Shown: positions 51,456-61,833 of the stretch, piece after piece
Position numbering within the stretch: position 1 is the first letter of the stretch
Layout: each line of letters opens with the position of its first letter
Origin: Streptomyces peucetius
GTDB taxonomy: Bacteria; Actinomycetota; Actinomycetes; Streptomycetales; Streptomycetaceae
Direction of reading: 5' to 3'
Length of the DNA: 64,000 bases
Assembly (NCBI RefSeq): GCF_025854275.1
Contig: NZ_CP107567.1
Location: 3,658,001 to 3,722,000 of the forward strand
The notes under the pieces: model-generated
The model's input: only the letters and a program-made list of their open reading frames with translations
Database searches by the model: none
Told to the model about the DNA's origin: nothing
Position numbers and translations under genes: made by a program

Positions 51456-52794
51456 ACTTCCTCGGCCGGACACCGGGCCGGACGGCACTCTCGCGGGGAC
51501 GGCGGGTGAGGCGGTGGCCCACTACCTCCACGCCCAGGCCGCCTGCTTCCTGCGCAGTCTGCGCCGGCACGGCGAGAGCGGCGCGGAGACGGCGGCGGTC
51601 GCGGAGTCGGCCCACGCGCTACGGACCGCGTCCCGCCGCATCGGCGGCACGCTGCACACGTTCCGCGCGCTGCTGGACCCGGTCTGGGCGGACGGTCTGC
51701 GTACGGAACTGGCGTGGCTGTCGACGACCCTGGCCCAGGAACACGCCTGCACGTCCCGTCTGTCCCGCCTGCTGGACGCCCTGTCCCGACTCTCGGGCAC
51801 GTCACCGCTGCCCCCGGCGCGCGGCGAGGCGTTCCCGCTCCGCGGTCAGGCCGATGCGGCAGGCGACCGGACGACCGGAGCGGACACCGCGGCGCACCGT
51901 GACGCGGCCGGTTCGGCCAGCGCGGGCGACGACTCCCGGGCCGACGCCGCAGGCGTCGCGCACCACGGCGCGGGCGGGCAGCGGCCGCGCGGCGGCCGGG
52001 AAGACGTGACCGCGGCCGACATGACCGCGGCCGCCGGCGACCCGGCCCAGGTGACCGCGGCGATCAGAGCGAGCGCCGCCGCCGGCCCGCAGGGCACCCC
52101 CGAGCGCTCGGCGCGGGGTGCCGGACGGGCCGGCGCGGGCGCGCTGGCCGTGGGCGCCGCGCGGGCCGGGGCGCTGCTGGAGCGCCAGCTCACACTCGCC
52201 CGGACCCGCGCCCACTCCGCCGCGCTGCAGGCGCTGGGCTCCTCCCGCTTCCACGCGGTCGCGGACGCCGTCGCCTTACTGGCTTCCGAGCTGCCGCTCG
52301 GCCCCGCGGCCGCCGGCCCCGCCGGGGAGACGCTCGCGCAGCCCGCCCAGGCCGCCGAGCGGCGGCTCCTGGCGGCGGTCGCCGAACTGCCGCTGGGCAG
52401 GGCGGCCCACCCGTACAACGCCGAAGCGCTGTTCAGCGGCCTCGCCCCCGTCTCCGCCTCCGCCGGTGAGGCGCAGGACGCGCCCTGGCACGAGGTCCGC
52501 AGACTGCTGCGGCTGCACCGCTACGCGCAGGAGGTGCTCCACCCCGGCGCCGACCCGGTCCTGTGCCATGCGGGCCTGGTGCTGGACCGGCACCGCGACG
52601 CCGCCGAAGCGGCTGCCGCGGCGGCCGATGCCGCCCGCACGCCGCGCATCGCCCCGGCCACGGCCTACGCCCTCGGCGTGCTCCACGCCGACCAGCGGCA
52701 CGAGGTCGAGGCGGCCCGGTTCGCCTTCCAGCAGGAATGGCGCCACGCCTCGGCCCGGACCACCACGTCGGTCACGGCGGTCACGGCGCCGTGA
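51442..52794 (+). CDS. CHAD-domain polyphosphate-associated protein
   Basis: A 450-residue helical protein with CHAD features: conserved His/Arg/Lys positions for polyanion binding in [25 protein letters not shown] and [16 protein letters not shown]. Between the two helical bundles (about 120-230) there is an Ala/Gly/Asp/Thr-rich low-complexity insertion not typical of the family. Overlap with ppk and GTGA overlap with the NUDIX gene make a three-gene unit. CHAD proteins bind polyphosphate granules, which fits the neighbour. Confidence 0.85.
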   Translation: MHSPELPRPDTGPDGTLAGTAGEAVAHYLHAQAACFLRSLRRHGESGAETAAVAESAHALRTASRRIGGTLHTFRALLDPVWADGLRTELAWLSTTLAQEHACTSRLSRLLDALSRLSGTSPLPPARGEAFPLRGQADAAGDRTTGADTAAHRDAAGSASAGDDSRADAAGVAHHGAGGQRPRGGREDVTAADMTAAAGDPAQVTAAIRASAAAGPQGTPERSARGAGRAGAGALAVGAARAGALLERQLTLARTRAHSAALQALGSSRFHAVADAVALLASELPLGPAAAGPAGETLAQPAQAAERRLLAAVAELPLGRAAHPYNAEALFSGLAPVSASAGEAQDAPWHEVRRLLRLHRYAQEVLHPGADPVLCHAGLVLDRHRDAAEAAAAAADAARTPRIAPATAYALGVLHADQRHEVEAARFAFQQEWRHASARTTTSVTAVTAP

Positions 52795-53210
52795 CCGGCG
52801 GGGACACCGTGCTCGCCGCGGGATGCGTGCTCTGGCGCCGCTCCCCGTACGGGGGCGGCGGTCTCGAGATCTGCCTCGTGCACCGGCCGAAGTACGACGA
52901 CTGGTCCCATCCCAAAGGCAAGCTGAAGCGCGGCGAGGACTCGCTCGCCGCCGCCCTGCGCGAGGTGCTGGAGGAGACCGGCCACCGCTGTGTCCCGGGC
53001 GCCCGCCTGCCCACCGTCCGCTACCTCGCGGGGGGTCGGCCCAAGCAGGTCGTCTACTGGGCCGCCGAGGCGACCACCGGCGCTTTCGCCGCCGGCGACG
53101 AGGTCGACCGCATCGTGTGGCTGCCGCCGGCCGCGGCGCGCGGCAGGCTCACCCACCCCCGTGATCGCGCACTTGTCGACGCGCTGTTGCAGGCTCTGCA
53201 CACCACGTGA
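52791..53210 (+). CDS. NUDIX hydrolase (MutT1-like, short form)
   Basis: A 139-residue pyrophosphohydrolase with a full Nudix box (GKLKRGEDSLAAALREVLEETGH). Mycobacterial MutT1, also encoded beside ppk, carries an extra C-terminal histidine-phosphatase domain; that domain is absent here. Likely substrates are diadenosine or oxidised nucleotides or inositol pyrophosphates. The GTG at 52791 overlaps the CHAD stop as GTGA. Confidence 0.9.
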   Translation: MTGGDTVLAAGCVLWRRSPYGGGGLEICLVHRPKYDDWSHPKGKLKRGEDSLAAALREVLEETGHRCVPGARLPTVRYLAGGRPKQVVYWAAEATTGAFAAGDEVDRIVWLPPAAARGRLTHPRDRALVDALLQALHTT

Positions 53211-53322
53211 GCTTCCGAAGTGTGCCGTATGCCCCTCTGATGCCGATTCGCACCTCCCCGTACATCGCTCCACTACGCCCGGACGGGTGAACGTTCGAAT
53301 GAGCACCGGGTCGCCGGTCACG

Positions 53323-53344
53323 GTTCACCTCGCGTTCACTCTCT
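53323..53344 (+). promoter_or_regulatory. PHO box upstream of pstS
   Basis: GTTCACC (53323-53329) and GTTCACT (53334-53340) are 11 bp apart, matching the PhoP direct-repeat unit. A further GTTCACC occurs on the opposite strand at 53285-53291. They lie about 125-145 bp before the pstS start, so phosphate-starvation induction by PhoRP is expected. Confidence 0.82.
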
Positions 53345-53466
53345 CCCGTCGGCCGCTTCATCTCATCTGCCTAATTTCGGCCTCAGACGGTGACCGGCAC
53401 GGTGCTGGTCCCCCCACCCCGACGCACGCCGCCACCGACGGCGGCAACTGGAAGGAACACCAGAAA

Positions 53467-54603
53467 GTGAAGCTTCAGCGCAAGAACGGGCTTCGCGCCA
53501 CCGCGCTCGGCGCCCTCGCGATCTCCGGCGCCCTGGTCCTCACGGCGTGTGGTTCGGACGACAACACGGGCACCAACACCGAGGGCGGCGAGAAGACCAG
53601 CGCTGCGTCGAACATCAAGTGCGACGACGCGAAGGGCCAGATTCTCGCGGCCGGCTCGAGCGCCCAGAAGAACGCCATGGACCTGTGGGTCAAGAACTTC
53701 CAGGCCGCCTGCTCCGGCGTCGAGGTCAACTACCAGGCCATCGGCTCCGGCGGCGGCATCACCAAGTTCACCCAGGGCCAGGTCGCCTTCGCCGGCTCCG
53801 ACTCCGCGCTGAAGCCGGAGGAGGTCGAGGAGTCGAAGAAGATCTGCAAGAGCGGGCAGGGCATCAACCTGCCGATGGTCGGCGGCCCCGTCGCGATCGG
53901 CTACAACCTGGACGGCGTGGACGACCTCGTCCTCGACTCCACCACGATCGCGAAGATCTTCGACTCGAAGATCAAGAAGTGGAACGACCCGGCCATCGCC
54001 AAGCTCAACCCCGACGCCAAGCTGCCGGACTCCGCCATCCAGGCGTTCCACCGCTCCGACGAGTCGGGCACGACCCAGAACCTGCACAAGTACCTCAGCG
54101 AGGCCGCCCCGGCCGACTGGAAGCACGACCCCAAGTCGAAGTCGTGGCTGGCCCCCGGTGGCCAGGCCGCCAACGGCTCCTCCGGTGTCGCCTCCCAGGT
54201 GAAGCAGACCCAGGGCTCGATCGGCTACTTCGAGCTGTCGTACGCGACCTCGCAGTCGATCTCCACCGTCAAGCTCGACACCGGTGCCGCCGCCCCGGTC
54301 GAGGCGACCAGCGAGAACGCCTCCAAGGCCATCGCCGCCGCCAAGATCAAGGGCACCGGCAAGGACCTTGCCCTGTCCCTCGACTACAAGACCAAGGCCG
54401 AGGGCGCCTACCCGATCATCCTCGTGACGTACGAGATCGCCTGCGACAAGGGCAACAAGCCGGAGACCCTGCCGACGCTGAAGGCGTTCCTCAACTACAC
54501 CGCGAGCGAGGAGGGCCAGAAGGTCCTCACCGACGCCGGCTACGCGCCGCTGCCGGCCGAGATCGCGGCCAAGGTCCGCGAGATCGTCCCCACCCTGTCC
54601 TGA
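53467..54603 (+). CDS. pstS: phosphate ABC transporter substrate-binding lipoprotein
   Basis: A 378-residue PstS. The lipoprotein signal ends LTAC with C28 lipidated. Phosphate ligands are in AAGSSAQKNAM, GSGGGITKF, GSDSALK and HRSDESGTTQ. Captures inorganic phosphate outside the membrane for PstCA. The GTG at 53467 follows GGAAGGAAC. A 14-bp perfect hairpin after the stop separates it from pstC. Confidence 0.97.
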   Translation: MKLQRKNGLRATALGALAISGALVLTACGSDDNTGTNTEGGEKTSAASNIKCDDAKGQILAAGSSAQKNAMDLWVKNFQAACSGVEVNYQAIGSGGGITKFTQGQVAFAGSDSALKPEEVEESKKICKSGQGINLPMVGGPVAIGYNLDGVDDLVLDSTTIAKIFDSKIKKWNDPAIAKLNPDAKLPDSAIQAFHRSDESGTTQNLHKYLSEAAPADWKHDPKSKSWLAPGGQAANGSSGVASQVKQTQGSIGYFELSYATSQSISTVKLDTGAAAPVEATSENASKAIAAAKIKGTGKDLALSLDYKTKAEGAYPIILVTYEIACDKGNKPETLPTLKAFLNYTASEEGQKVLTDAGYAPLPAEIAAKVREIVPTLS

Positions 54604-54610
54604 TGGCCGG

Positions 54611-54640
54611 CCGGGGCCGGTCCGCACGGACCGGCCCCGG
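54611..54640 (+). terminator. hairpin between pstS and pstC
   Basis: Perfect 14-bp arms CCGGGGCCGGTCCG (54611-54624) and complement (54627-54640) around CA. It sits inside the operon, so it probably acts as a partial terminator or 3' stabiliser giving more pstS than pstCAB mRNA. Confidence 0.75.
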
Positions 54641-54693
54641 CATCCGGTGCACCGCCGCCTGGAGCCCCACGGTTCCGCAGACCGGAGACCCCG

Positions 54694-55689
54694 ATGGATA
54701 CAGCAACCACCACATCACCCCCACCGCCCCGCGCGGAGGAAGCACAGCGCACCATGCGCGGCAAGCCGCGCCCCGGTGACCGCATATTCCTGGGCCTGTC
54801 CCGGGGGGCCGGCATCACCCTGCTGGTGATCATGGCCGCGATCGCGGGATTCCTCGCGTACCGCGCCGGGATCGCCATCTCCAAGAACGACGCCAACTTC
54901 CTCACCGAGTCCGAGTGGAACCCGGCCGGCGACCCGCCGGTCTTCGGTATCGCCGTACTGGCCTTCGGCACGATCGTCAGCTCGGTCATCGCCATGGTCA
55001 TCGCCGTGCCGGTCGCCATCGGCATCGCGCTGTTCATCTCGCACTACGCGCCGCGGAAGATCGCCACCCCGCTCGCCTACGTCGTCGACCTGCTCGCCGC
55101 CGTGCCCAGCATCATCTACGGCCTCTGGGGCGCCCTCTTCCTCGTGCCCTACCTCGACGGCCTGAACCGCTGGCTCGACGAGTACCTCGGCTGGACGTAC
55201 ATCTTCGAGAAGACCGGTGAGGGCGTCGCCCGGAACCTGTTCACCGTTGGCGTCCTGCTCGCGATCATGATCCTGCCGATCATCACCAACGTCACCCGCG
55301 AGGTCTTCCTCCAGGTGCCGAAGATGCATGAGGAGGCCGCCCTGGCGCTCGGCGCCACCCGCTGGGAGGTCATCCGCATGTCGGTACTGCCCTTCGGCCG
55401 CTCCGGCATCATCAGCGCCTCCATGCTGGGCCTGGGCCGCGCCCTCGGCGAGACGATGGCCGTCGCCGTCGTCCTGTCGCCGAGCTTCATCATCTCCGGC
55501 CACCTGCTCGACCCGGGCGGCGGCACCTTCGCGCAGAACATCGCCGCGAAGTTCAACGAGGCGGACGGATTCGGCCGTGACGCGCTCATCGCCTCCGGTC
55601 TCGTCCTGTTCGTGATCACCCTGCTGGTCAACGGAGCGGCACGCCTGATCATCGCTCGCCGCAAGGAGTACTCGGGGGCCAACGCATGA
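54694..55689 (+). CDS. pstC: phosphate ABC transporter permease
   Basis: A 331-residue membrane subunit with six helices and the coupling EAA loop EEAALALGATRWEVIRMSVLPFGRSGI. The N-terminal 30 residues are cytoplasmic and Pro-rich. Overlaps pstA by ATGA. Confidence 0.96.
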   Translation: MDTATTTSPPPPRAEEAQRTMRGKPRPGDRIFLGLSRGAGITLLVIMAAIAGFLAYRAGIAISKNDANFLTESEWNPAGDPPVFGIAVLAFGTIVSSVIAMVIAVPVAIGIALFISHYAPRKIATPLAYVVDLLAAVPSIIYGLWGALFLVPYLDGLNRWLDEYLGWTYIFEKTGEGVARNLFTVGVLLAIMILPIITNVTREVFLQVPKMHEEAALALGATRWEVIRMSVLPFGRSGIISASMLGLGRALGETMAVAVVLSPSFIISGHLLDPGGGTFAQNIAAKFNEADGFGRDALIASGLVLFVITLLVNGAARLIIARRKEYSGANA

Positions 55690-56759
55690 GCCAGCTCGTA
55701 TCGGAGAAGCGTCCGGTGGCCGCCGTGACCACCGGTTCCCTCTCCCACGCCCGCCTCCCGCGCTGGGCCCCGGCCGCCATCGCCGCCGGCTCGATCGCCG
55801 CCGGCTGCGGCGTCGGCCTGGCCGCCGGCTGGCACAGCCGCGTCCAGTGGGGCATGATCGCCGCGCTGATCTTCGTCCTCGCCACCTATGTGATCACCAC
55901 CAAGGTCGAGAACTCCCGCCAGGCCAAGGACCGCGTCGCCACCAGCATCGTCTGGGTGTGCTTCGTCCTGGCCGTCGTGCCGCTGTTCTCGCTCGGCTGG
56001 GTCACGATCAGCGAGGGCATGGGAGTGGTCGACGGCTACTTCCTCGGCCACTCCATGAACGGTGTCCTCGACGTCCAGCCCGGCGGCGGCATCTACCACG
56101 CGCTGCTCGGCACGATCGAGCAGGTCCTCATCGCCGCGGTGATCGCCGCCCCGATCGGCCTGCTCAGCGCGATCTACCTCGTCGAGTACGGGCGCGGCAA
56201 GCTGGCCAAGGCCGTCACCTTCTTCGTCGACGTCATGACCGGCATTCCCTCCATCGTCGCGGGCCTGTTCGTCCTCGCGACCTGGAACCTGATGCTGGGC
56301 TTCGGCCCCTCCGGCTTCGCCGGCGGACTCGCCCTCGCCATCCTGATGATGCCGGTGGTCGTCCGCTCCACCGAGGAAATGCTGAAGCTGGTACCGAACG
56401 AGCTGCGCGAGGCCTCCCTCGCCCTGGGCGTACCGAAGTGGCGGACCATCCTGAAGGTGGTCCTGCCCACCGCGATCGGTGGCATCACCACCGGCGTGAT
56501 GCTCGCCGTCGCGCGCGTCACCGGTGAGACCGCCCCGGTACTGCTCCTCGTTTTCGGCACGAGGCTGATCAACCCGAATCCGTTCGAAGGCGCCCAGTCC
56601 TCGCTGCCGCTCTACGTGTACGAGCAGTACGCGGTCGGCACCGACGCCTCGATCGCGCGCGCCTGGGGCGCCGCCCTGGTTCTGATCGCCTTCGTCATGA
56701 TCCTCAACCTGGTGGCCCGCGGCATCGCCCGCTGGAAGGCCCCGAAGACCGGAAAGTAG
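55686..56759 (+). CDS. pstA: phosphate ABC transporter permease
   Basis: A 357-residue second permease. Two extra N-terminal helices precede the usual core, and the coupling loop is [30 protein letters not shown]. Spacing to pstB is 7 bp. Confidence 0.96.
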   Translation: MSQLVSEKRPVAAVTTGSLSHARLPRWAPAAIAAGSIAAGCGVGLAAGWHSRVQWGMIAALIFVLATYVITTKVENSRQAKDRVATSIVWVCFVLAVVPLFSLGWVTISEGMGVVDGYFLGHSMNGVLDVQPGGGIYHALLGTIEQVLIAAVIAAPIGLLSAIYLVEYGRGKLAKAVTFFVDVMTGIPSIVAGLFVLATWNLMLGFGPSGFAGGLALAILMMPVVVRSTEEMLKLVPNELREASLALGVPKWRTILKVVLPTAIGGITTGVMLAVARVTGETAPVLLLVFGTRLINPNPFEGAQSSLPLYVYEQYAVGTDASIARAWGAALVLIAFVMILNLVARGIARWKAPKTGK

Positions 56760-56766
56760 AACCACC

Positions 56767-57543
<777 letters not shown>

Positions 57544-58156
57544 GGCGTCTGCGGGTGCTGCATGGCGGTGCCACCCGCAAGACGACGGGCCCGCCCCTCT
57601 CCCAGGGGGCGGGCCCACCCATTTCCCGCCCGCCGACGAACGGGCCCGGTCCGGGGCTCGCCCCCGGACCCCGTCACGGCGCTCCACCCCGGGCCCGCTC
57701 TGTCCTACGGGCGGTGTTCGGGCTCCACTACCGGCCCCGGTTCTCCGGGCGGGGGTTCGGGGCTTCGGCCCCGGGCCCGGTACCGCGCCTGGCGCGGTGG
57801 CCTCCATCGCCGGCCGGGCTGGATATGCCGCTGCGCGGGCAAAGCAGCCTCGCTGGGGGTCCGCCCCCTATGCCTGGCGGCGTGGGAGGTGCCCCCACCC
57901 ACGGCCGCCGGGCCGTAGGGGGAGTTTGAGGCGCGGGGTTCGGGGCGGAGCCCCGACGGGACCGGCAAGTTCAACCCCGCCGGCGTTTGAGGCGCGGGGG
58001 TCCGGGGGCGGAGCCCCCGTGGAGTGGGGTCCGGGGCGGAGTCCCGGTTTCGGGGAGGGGCGGGGTGGGGGGACGGCCCCGCGCGGCGGCCACCGCACAA
58101 CGCAACGGCCCCCGTCGCCCACAGGACAACGGAGGCCGTGAAGAACCGCAGGCCCG
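57544..58156. repeat. 613-bp non-coding repeat-rich region after pstB
   Basis: No supported gene. It starts with the pstB terminator hairpin and then contains several words of the same family as the element at 39975-40220: CGCCGGCCGGGCTGG near 57810-57826, GTTTGAGGCGCGGGG at about 57927 and 57985, GGGGCGGAGCCCC-type hairpins, and a right end GGTTTCGGGGAGGGGCGGGG near 58047. It looks like one rearranged or two nested copies of a structured Streptomyces intergenic repeat. Confidence 0.55.
57587..57616 (+). terminator. hairpin terminator after pstB
   Basis: Perfect 11-bp arms GGGCCCGCCCC (57587-57597) and GGGGCGGGCCC (57606-57616), 44 bp past the pstB stop. Confidence 0.8.
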
Positions 58157-59155
58157 TCAGCCGAAGATCACGTACACCACGCCATAGCTCAGCGCAGCGA
58201 CGACCGCCGCCGCCGGCATCGTGATGAACCACCCCATGATGATGTTCTTCGCGACACCCCACCGCACCGCGTTCACCCGCTTCGTCGCGCCGGCACCCAT
58301 GATCGCCGAGGTGATCACATGCGTCGTCGAGATCGGCGCGTGGAACAGGAACGCCGAGCCGAACATGATCGACGCGCCCGTCGTCTCCGCCGCGAACCCC
58401 TGCGGCGGGTCCAGCTCGATGATCTTGCGGCCGAGGGTCCGCATGATCCGCCAGCCGCCCGCGTACGTACCCAGCGACAGCGTCACCGCGCACGCGATCT
58501 TGACCCAGACCGGGATCGGGTCGCCCGCGTTCTCGACGTCGGCGATGACGAGGGCCATCACCACGATGCCCATCGTCTTCTGCGCGTCCTGCAGACCGTG
58601 ACCGAGCGCCATCCCCGCCGCGGAGACCGTCTGCGCGATACGAAAGCCCCGCTTGGCCTTGTGCGGATTGGCCTTGCGGAAGATCCACATGATGCCGACC
58701 ATCACCAGGTAGCCGACGCCCAGGCCGACCACCGGCGAGATGAACATCGGGATGACGATCTTCTCGAGGACACCGGTCCAGATGACCTCCGTCCCGCCCG
58801 CGAGCGCCGCGCCGACCATGCCGCCGAACAGCGCGTGCGACGAGGACGACGGCAGGCCGAAGTACCAGGTGATCAGGTTCCAGACGATCGCACCGACCAG
58901 CGCGGCGAACAGGATGCCCATGCCGCTCGCGCCGACCGGCGTCTCGATGATCCCCTCGCTGACCGTCTTGGCGACGCCCTGCCCGAGGAAGGCACCGGCG
59001 AGGTTCATCACCGCGGCCATGACCAGTGCCGCGCGCGGGGTCAGGGCCCGTGTGGAGACGGACGTCGCGATCGCGTTCGCGGAGTCGTGGAAGCCGTTGG
59101 TATAGGTGAAGAAGAGCGCGACCCCGATGGTCACGACCAGGGCGAAGGTGTCCAC
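58157..59155 (-). CDS. pitH1: low-affinity inorganic phosphate transporter PitH1
   Basis: A 332-residue Pit-family permease with about ten helices and both inverted signature repeats: GFHDSANAIATSVSTRAL near the N-terminus and GHGLQDAQKTMGIV in the middle. Transports metal-phosphate with protons. GTG start, 5 bp after the DUF47 gene on the same strand. Its convergence on pst suits opposite regulation in phosphate plenty versus starvation. Confidence 0.93.
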   Translation of the reverse strand: MDTFALVVTIGVALFFTYTNGFHDSANAIATSVSTRALTPRAALVMAAVMNLAGAFLGQGVAKTVSEGIIETPVGASGMGILFAALVGAIVWNLITWYFGLPSSSSHALFGGMVGAALAGGTEVIWTGVLEKIVIPMFISPVVGLGVGYLVMVGIMWIFRKANPHKAKRGFRIAQTVSAAGMALGHGLQDAQKTMGIVVMALVIADVENAGDPIPVWVKIACAVTLSLGTYAGGWRIMRTLGRKIIELDPPQGFAAETTGASIMFGSAFLFHAPISTTHVITSAIMGAGATKRVNAVRWGVAKNIIMGWFITMPAAAVVAALSYGVVYVIFG

Positions 59156-59160
59156 GTGGT

Positions 59161-59781
59161 TCAGGACTCCTTGACCGCGATTGTCTCCACCGTGTTCGCG
59201 ACGTGCTCGAACGCGTCCGCGGCCTCCTCGAGCACATCGACGATCTGCTTGAGCTTGAGGACCTCGATGGCGTCGTACTTGCCGTTGAAGAGGTGGGCGA
59301 GCAGCTTGCGGTGGATCTGGTCCGCCTGGTTCTCCAGCCGGTTGACCTCAATCCAGTACTCGGTGAGGTTGTCCATGGTCCGCAGGTGCGGCATCGCTTC
59401 GGCGGTCAGCTCGGCGGCCCGTGCCAGGACCTCGATCTGCTGCTCGACGCCCTTGGGCAGTTCCTCGACGTTGTAGAGGACGACCAGGTCGACGGCCTCC
59501 TCCATGAAGTCCATGATGTCGTCGAGGGACGATGCGAGGGAGTAGATGTCCTCGCGGTCGAAGGGCGTGATGAAGGAGGAGTTCAGCTGATGGAAGATCG
59601 CATGGGTCGCGTCGTCGCCCGCATGCTCCGCCGCCCGCATCCGTTCCGCGATCTCGGCCCTGGCGGAGGATTCCGCCCCGAGCAGTTCCATCAGGAGCTT
59701 CGAGCCCGTGACGATGTTGTCCGCGGACGCGGCAAACATGTCGTAGAAGCTCGTCTCCCTGGGGGTCAGACGAAATCGCAC
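59161..59781 (-). CDS. DUF47 (PhoU-like) Pit accessory protein
   Basis: A 206-residue helical-bundle protein of the PhoU-like DUF47 family with acidic metal-binding motifs (EHAGDDATHAIF, DREDIYSLASSLDDIMDFMEEAVD). DUF47 genes habitually precede pit genes and are thought to gate or meter the transporter. GTG at 59781 starts VRFRLTP. Cotranscribed with pitH1. Confidence 0.92.
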   Translation of the reverse strand: MRFRLTPRETSFYDMFAASADNIVTGSKLLMELLGAESSARAEIAERMRAAEHAGDDATHAIFHQLNSSFITPFDREDIYSLASSLDDIMDFMEEAVDLVVLYNVEELPKGVEQQIEVLARAAELTAEAMPHLRTMDNLTEYWIEVNRLENQADQIHRKLLAHLFNGKYDAIEVLKLKQIVDVLEEAADAFEHVANTVETIAVKES

Positions 59782-59925
59782 GTGGGGTCCTCGGGGTGCT
59801 GGGATTCGGTCAGGCTGATGCTAGGCGCATCATCCGGCCACGGCTAACCGGCAGTATCCCAGTGTCGCCCATCAGGCAAACCGATCAGCACGGACCCCCT
59901 CCACTTTCCGCACGATTCGTTACCA

Positions 59926-59944
59926 TATACCCACGAGGGGTATA
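59926..59944 (+). promoter_or_regulatory. CsoR operator
   Basis: TATACCC (59926-59932), five bases, then GGGTATA (59938-59944): the perfect G-tract palindrome recognised by copper-sensing CsoR. It lies 31 bases before the csoR start, implying copper-relieved autorepression. Confidence 0.88.
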
Positions 59945-59974
59945 CGACCCCTTTCTGGACAACGGGAGGACGCG

Positions 59975-60319
59975 ATGACGACCACCGAGGCGGCCGGCCT
60001 TCCGGTCACGGACCACGAAACCGACCACGACCGCGGGGTGCACGGGTACCACAAGCAGAAGGACGAGCACCTCAAGCGCCTGCGGCGGATCGAGGGCCAG
60101 ATCCGCGGCCTGCAGCGGATGGTCGACGAGGACGTGTACTGCATCGACATACTCACCCAGGTTTCGGCGTCCACCAAGGCTCTGCAGTCCTTCGCGCTCC
60201 AGCTGCTGGAGGAGCACCTGCGGCACTGTGTCGCCGATGCGGCGGTGAAGGGCGGCGACGAGGTCGACGCCAAGGTGGAGGAAGCGACGAAGGCCATCGC
60301 CCGTCTGCTGCGCACCTGA
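59975..60319 (+). CDS. csoR: copper-sensing repressor CsoR
   Basis: A 114-residue all-helical repressor. Copper ligands are visible as C56 (VYCID), H81 (EEHLRHC) and C85. Cu(I) binding releases the operator just upstream. Near-identical to CsoR of S. lividans. GGGAGGA precedes the ATG. No copper ATPase lies next to it in the window, so its targets are elsewhere. Confidence 0.95.
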   Translation: MTTTEAAGLPVTDHETDHDRGVHGYHKQKDEHLKRLRRIEGQIRGLQRMVDEDVYCIDILTQVSASTKALQSFALQLLEEHLRHCVADAAVKGGDEVDAKVEEATKAIARLLRT

Positions 60320-60353
60320 CCGGCCCGTCCCGCCCCCGGCGGGCCGCCCGCTT

Positions 60354-60380
60354 CCGGCCCCGCACCCCGCTTCCGGGGCC
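60354..60380. terminator. hairpin between csoR and the convergent small gene
   Basis: CGGCCCCG (60354-60361) pairs with CGGGGCCG (60373-60380) across 11 bases; a possible bidirectional terminator in the 92-bp convergent gap. Confidence 0.55.
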
Positions 60381-60411
60381 GCCTCCGGTGGCTTGATCTC
60401 GTCGGTCCCGG

Positions 60412-60684
60412 TCAGGCTCTCCGACGGCCGGGCGGCTGTCTGACGCCCGGGCCCTGCGGCCGGGCGGCAGACGCCTTGGGGGACGGCGGCCTCGGTGACG
60501 GCAGGTCCTGGCGGTCGCCGCGCACCGTGCGGTCCGCCGCCACCATCAGGACCTCGTCGATACGGTCCGGGCTGAGCCGCTCCCCGGCCGCGGCCGACGC
60601 GGCGATCATCAGTTCACCGCACAGTTCGATCTCGGCGAGTGCCACGTGGTCGTCCTGGACGGTGGCCGTAAGGGGCGGAGCCAC
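60412..60684 (-). CDS. conserved hypothetical protein with disordered basic tail
   Basis: A 90-residue protein: an ordered first half (LTATVQDDHVALAEIELCGELMIAA, SPDRIDEVLMVA) and a Pro/Arg/Gly-rich tail. The GTG at 60684 has AGAGGTGA upstream. Regular codon pattern and small-protein layout support a real gene. No function recognised. Confidence 0.68.
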   Translation of the reverse strand: MAPPLTATVQDDHVALAEIELCGELMIAASAAAGERLSPDRIDEVLMVAADRTVRGDRQDLPSPRPPSPKASAARPQGPGVRQPPGRRRA

Positions 60685-60833
60685 GTGCAATCACCTCTTC
60701 CGGCCGATGTCGGTCTCCTAGCGTAGGGAGCGGTGCACGCCCCGCGCATGGCACGTCCGGACCATTTAGGTTCTGACACTCCCGGACCGGGCCCGTGTGG
60801 TCTCCGCGGCTCGGGTCACCGGGCGCCGCACGC

Positions 60834-61670
60834 TCAGAGCTCGACCTTCCCGGAGTAGATGTCCCGTTCGTCCGGCAACCGGACGACCACCTTCGCCCCG
60901 AAGTCGAAGAGGACCGTGGTCGACGTGACGTCGATCGTCCGGCCCTCGTTGGCGAAGGTGAAGCGGTGCCGCACCTTGCGGAGTCTGCCCGCCTCGTCCA
61001 GATAGGCGTCGAACGGCACCACGTCCTTGGCGAACCCTTTCACCGCCGCGGCCAGTGACTCCCGCGTATGCGGAGCCGCCGCCTGCGCCGCCCGCCCGAT
61101 GTCGGTCGTGCCCTTGAAGTGCCGCACCTTCTGGCCGCAAAGCTCCACGTGCCCCACGTACTCCACCCGGTCGGCGCCACGCAGCAGTTCCGCGGCGGCG
61201 AGCGGATCGGTCGCCCCGCCCGTGACCAGGTTCCCGTCGTCCAGCGTGGTCGTGTCGACCCGGACCCACTTGTCCGGCGGCACACCCGCGCCGCGGTTCT
61301 TCATGTACAGGGCGCCGGGCGTCAGCAGTTCGGTGATCGGCTCGTGCTCCTCCGCACCGGCGGCGTCCGGCGGCAGAACCACCGTAAGCCTGCCCATACC
61401 GCGTACGAAGTCGTATCCGCCCTCGCCCCGGATGGTGACCCGCGTCCCGCCGGACGCCATCTCCATCGACGTACGCGCCTTGGAGCTACGGGCGCCCGCC
61501 AGCGTGTCCGCGGCCCTGCGCACCTCGTCGGCCGAGTCGCCGGACCGGACCGCACCGCCCTCGCCGTCCACGGCGGCGGCGCCCGGCCCGGAGCATCCGG
61601 CGGCCGTGGCCACGGCCACGGCCGCCACAACGGCGACCGCCCCGCTCCTGCGCTTGTGCTGCACCACCAT
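60834..61670 (-). CDS. LppX/LprG-like exported lipoprotein
   Basis: A 278-residue lipoprotein. The signal ends TAAGC with C26 lipidated, followed by a beta-rich domain (TSMEMASGGTRVTIRGEGGYDFV, LTPGALYMKN) like mycobacterial LppX/LprG lipid carriers. The segment KVRHFKGTTDIG and a C-terminal TFANEGRTIDVTSTTVLFDFG fit that fold. Possible role in lipid or glycolipid transport at the envelope. Confidence 0.8.
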   Translation of the reverse strand: MVVQHKRRSGAVAVVAAVAVATAAGCSGPGAAAVDGEGGAVRSGDSADEVRRAADTLAGARSSKARTSMEMASGGTRVTIRGEGGYDFVRGMGRLTVVLPPDAAGAEEHEPITELLTPGALYMKNRGAGVPPDKWVRVDTTTLDDGNLVTGGATDPLAAAELLRGADRVEYVGHVELCGQKVRHFKGTTDIGRAAQAAAPHTRESLAAAVKGFAKDVVPFDAYLDEAGRLRKVRHRFTFANEGRTIDVTSTTVLFDFGAKVVVRLPDERDIYSGKVEL

Positions 61671-61833
61671 CGCCTGCCAACCCCCAACGCCGGACCGCTG
61701 CTTGATACGGGACTCACCCTTGCCCTCGGCCCCGGGGGCCTGGGACACCCATTCGCATAACGACGGGCCCGGGCACCTCGTCACGCGGAGCACCCGGGGT
61801 TTACGGCCGCTGCCGCGGCAGTACCTTTGACCT

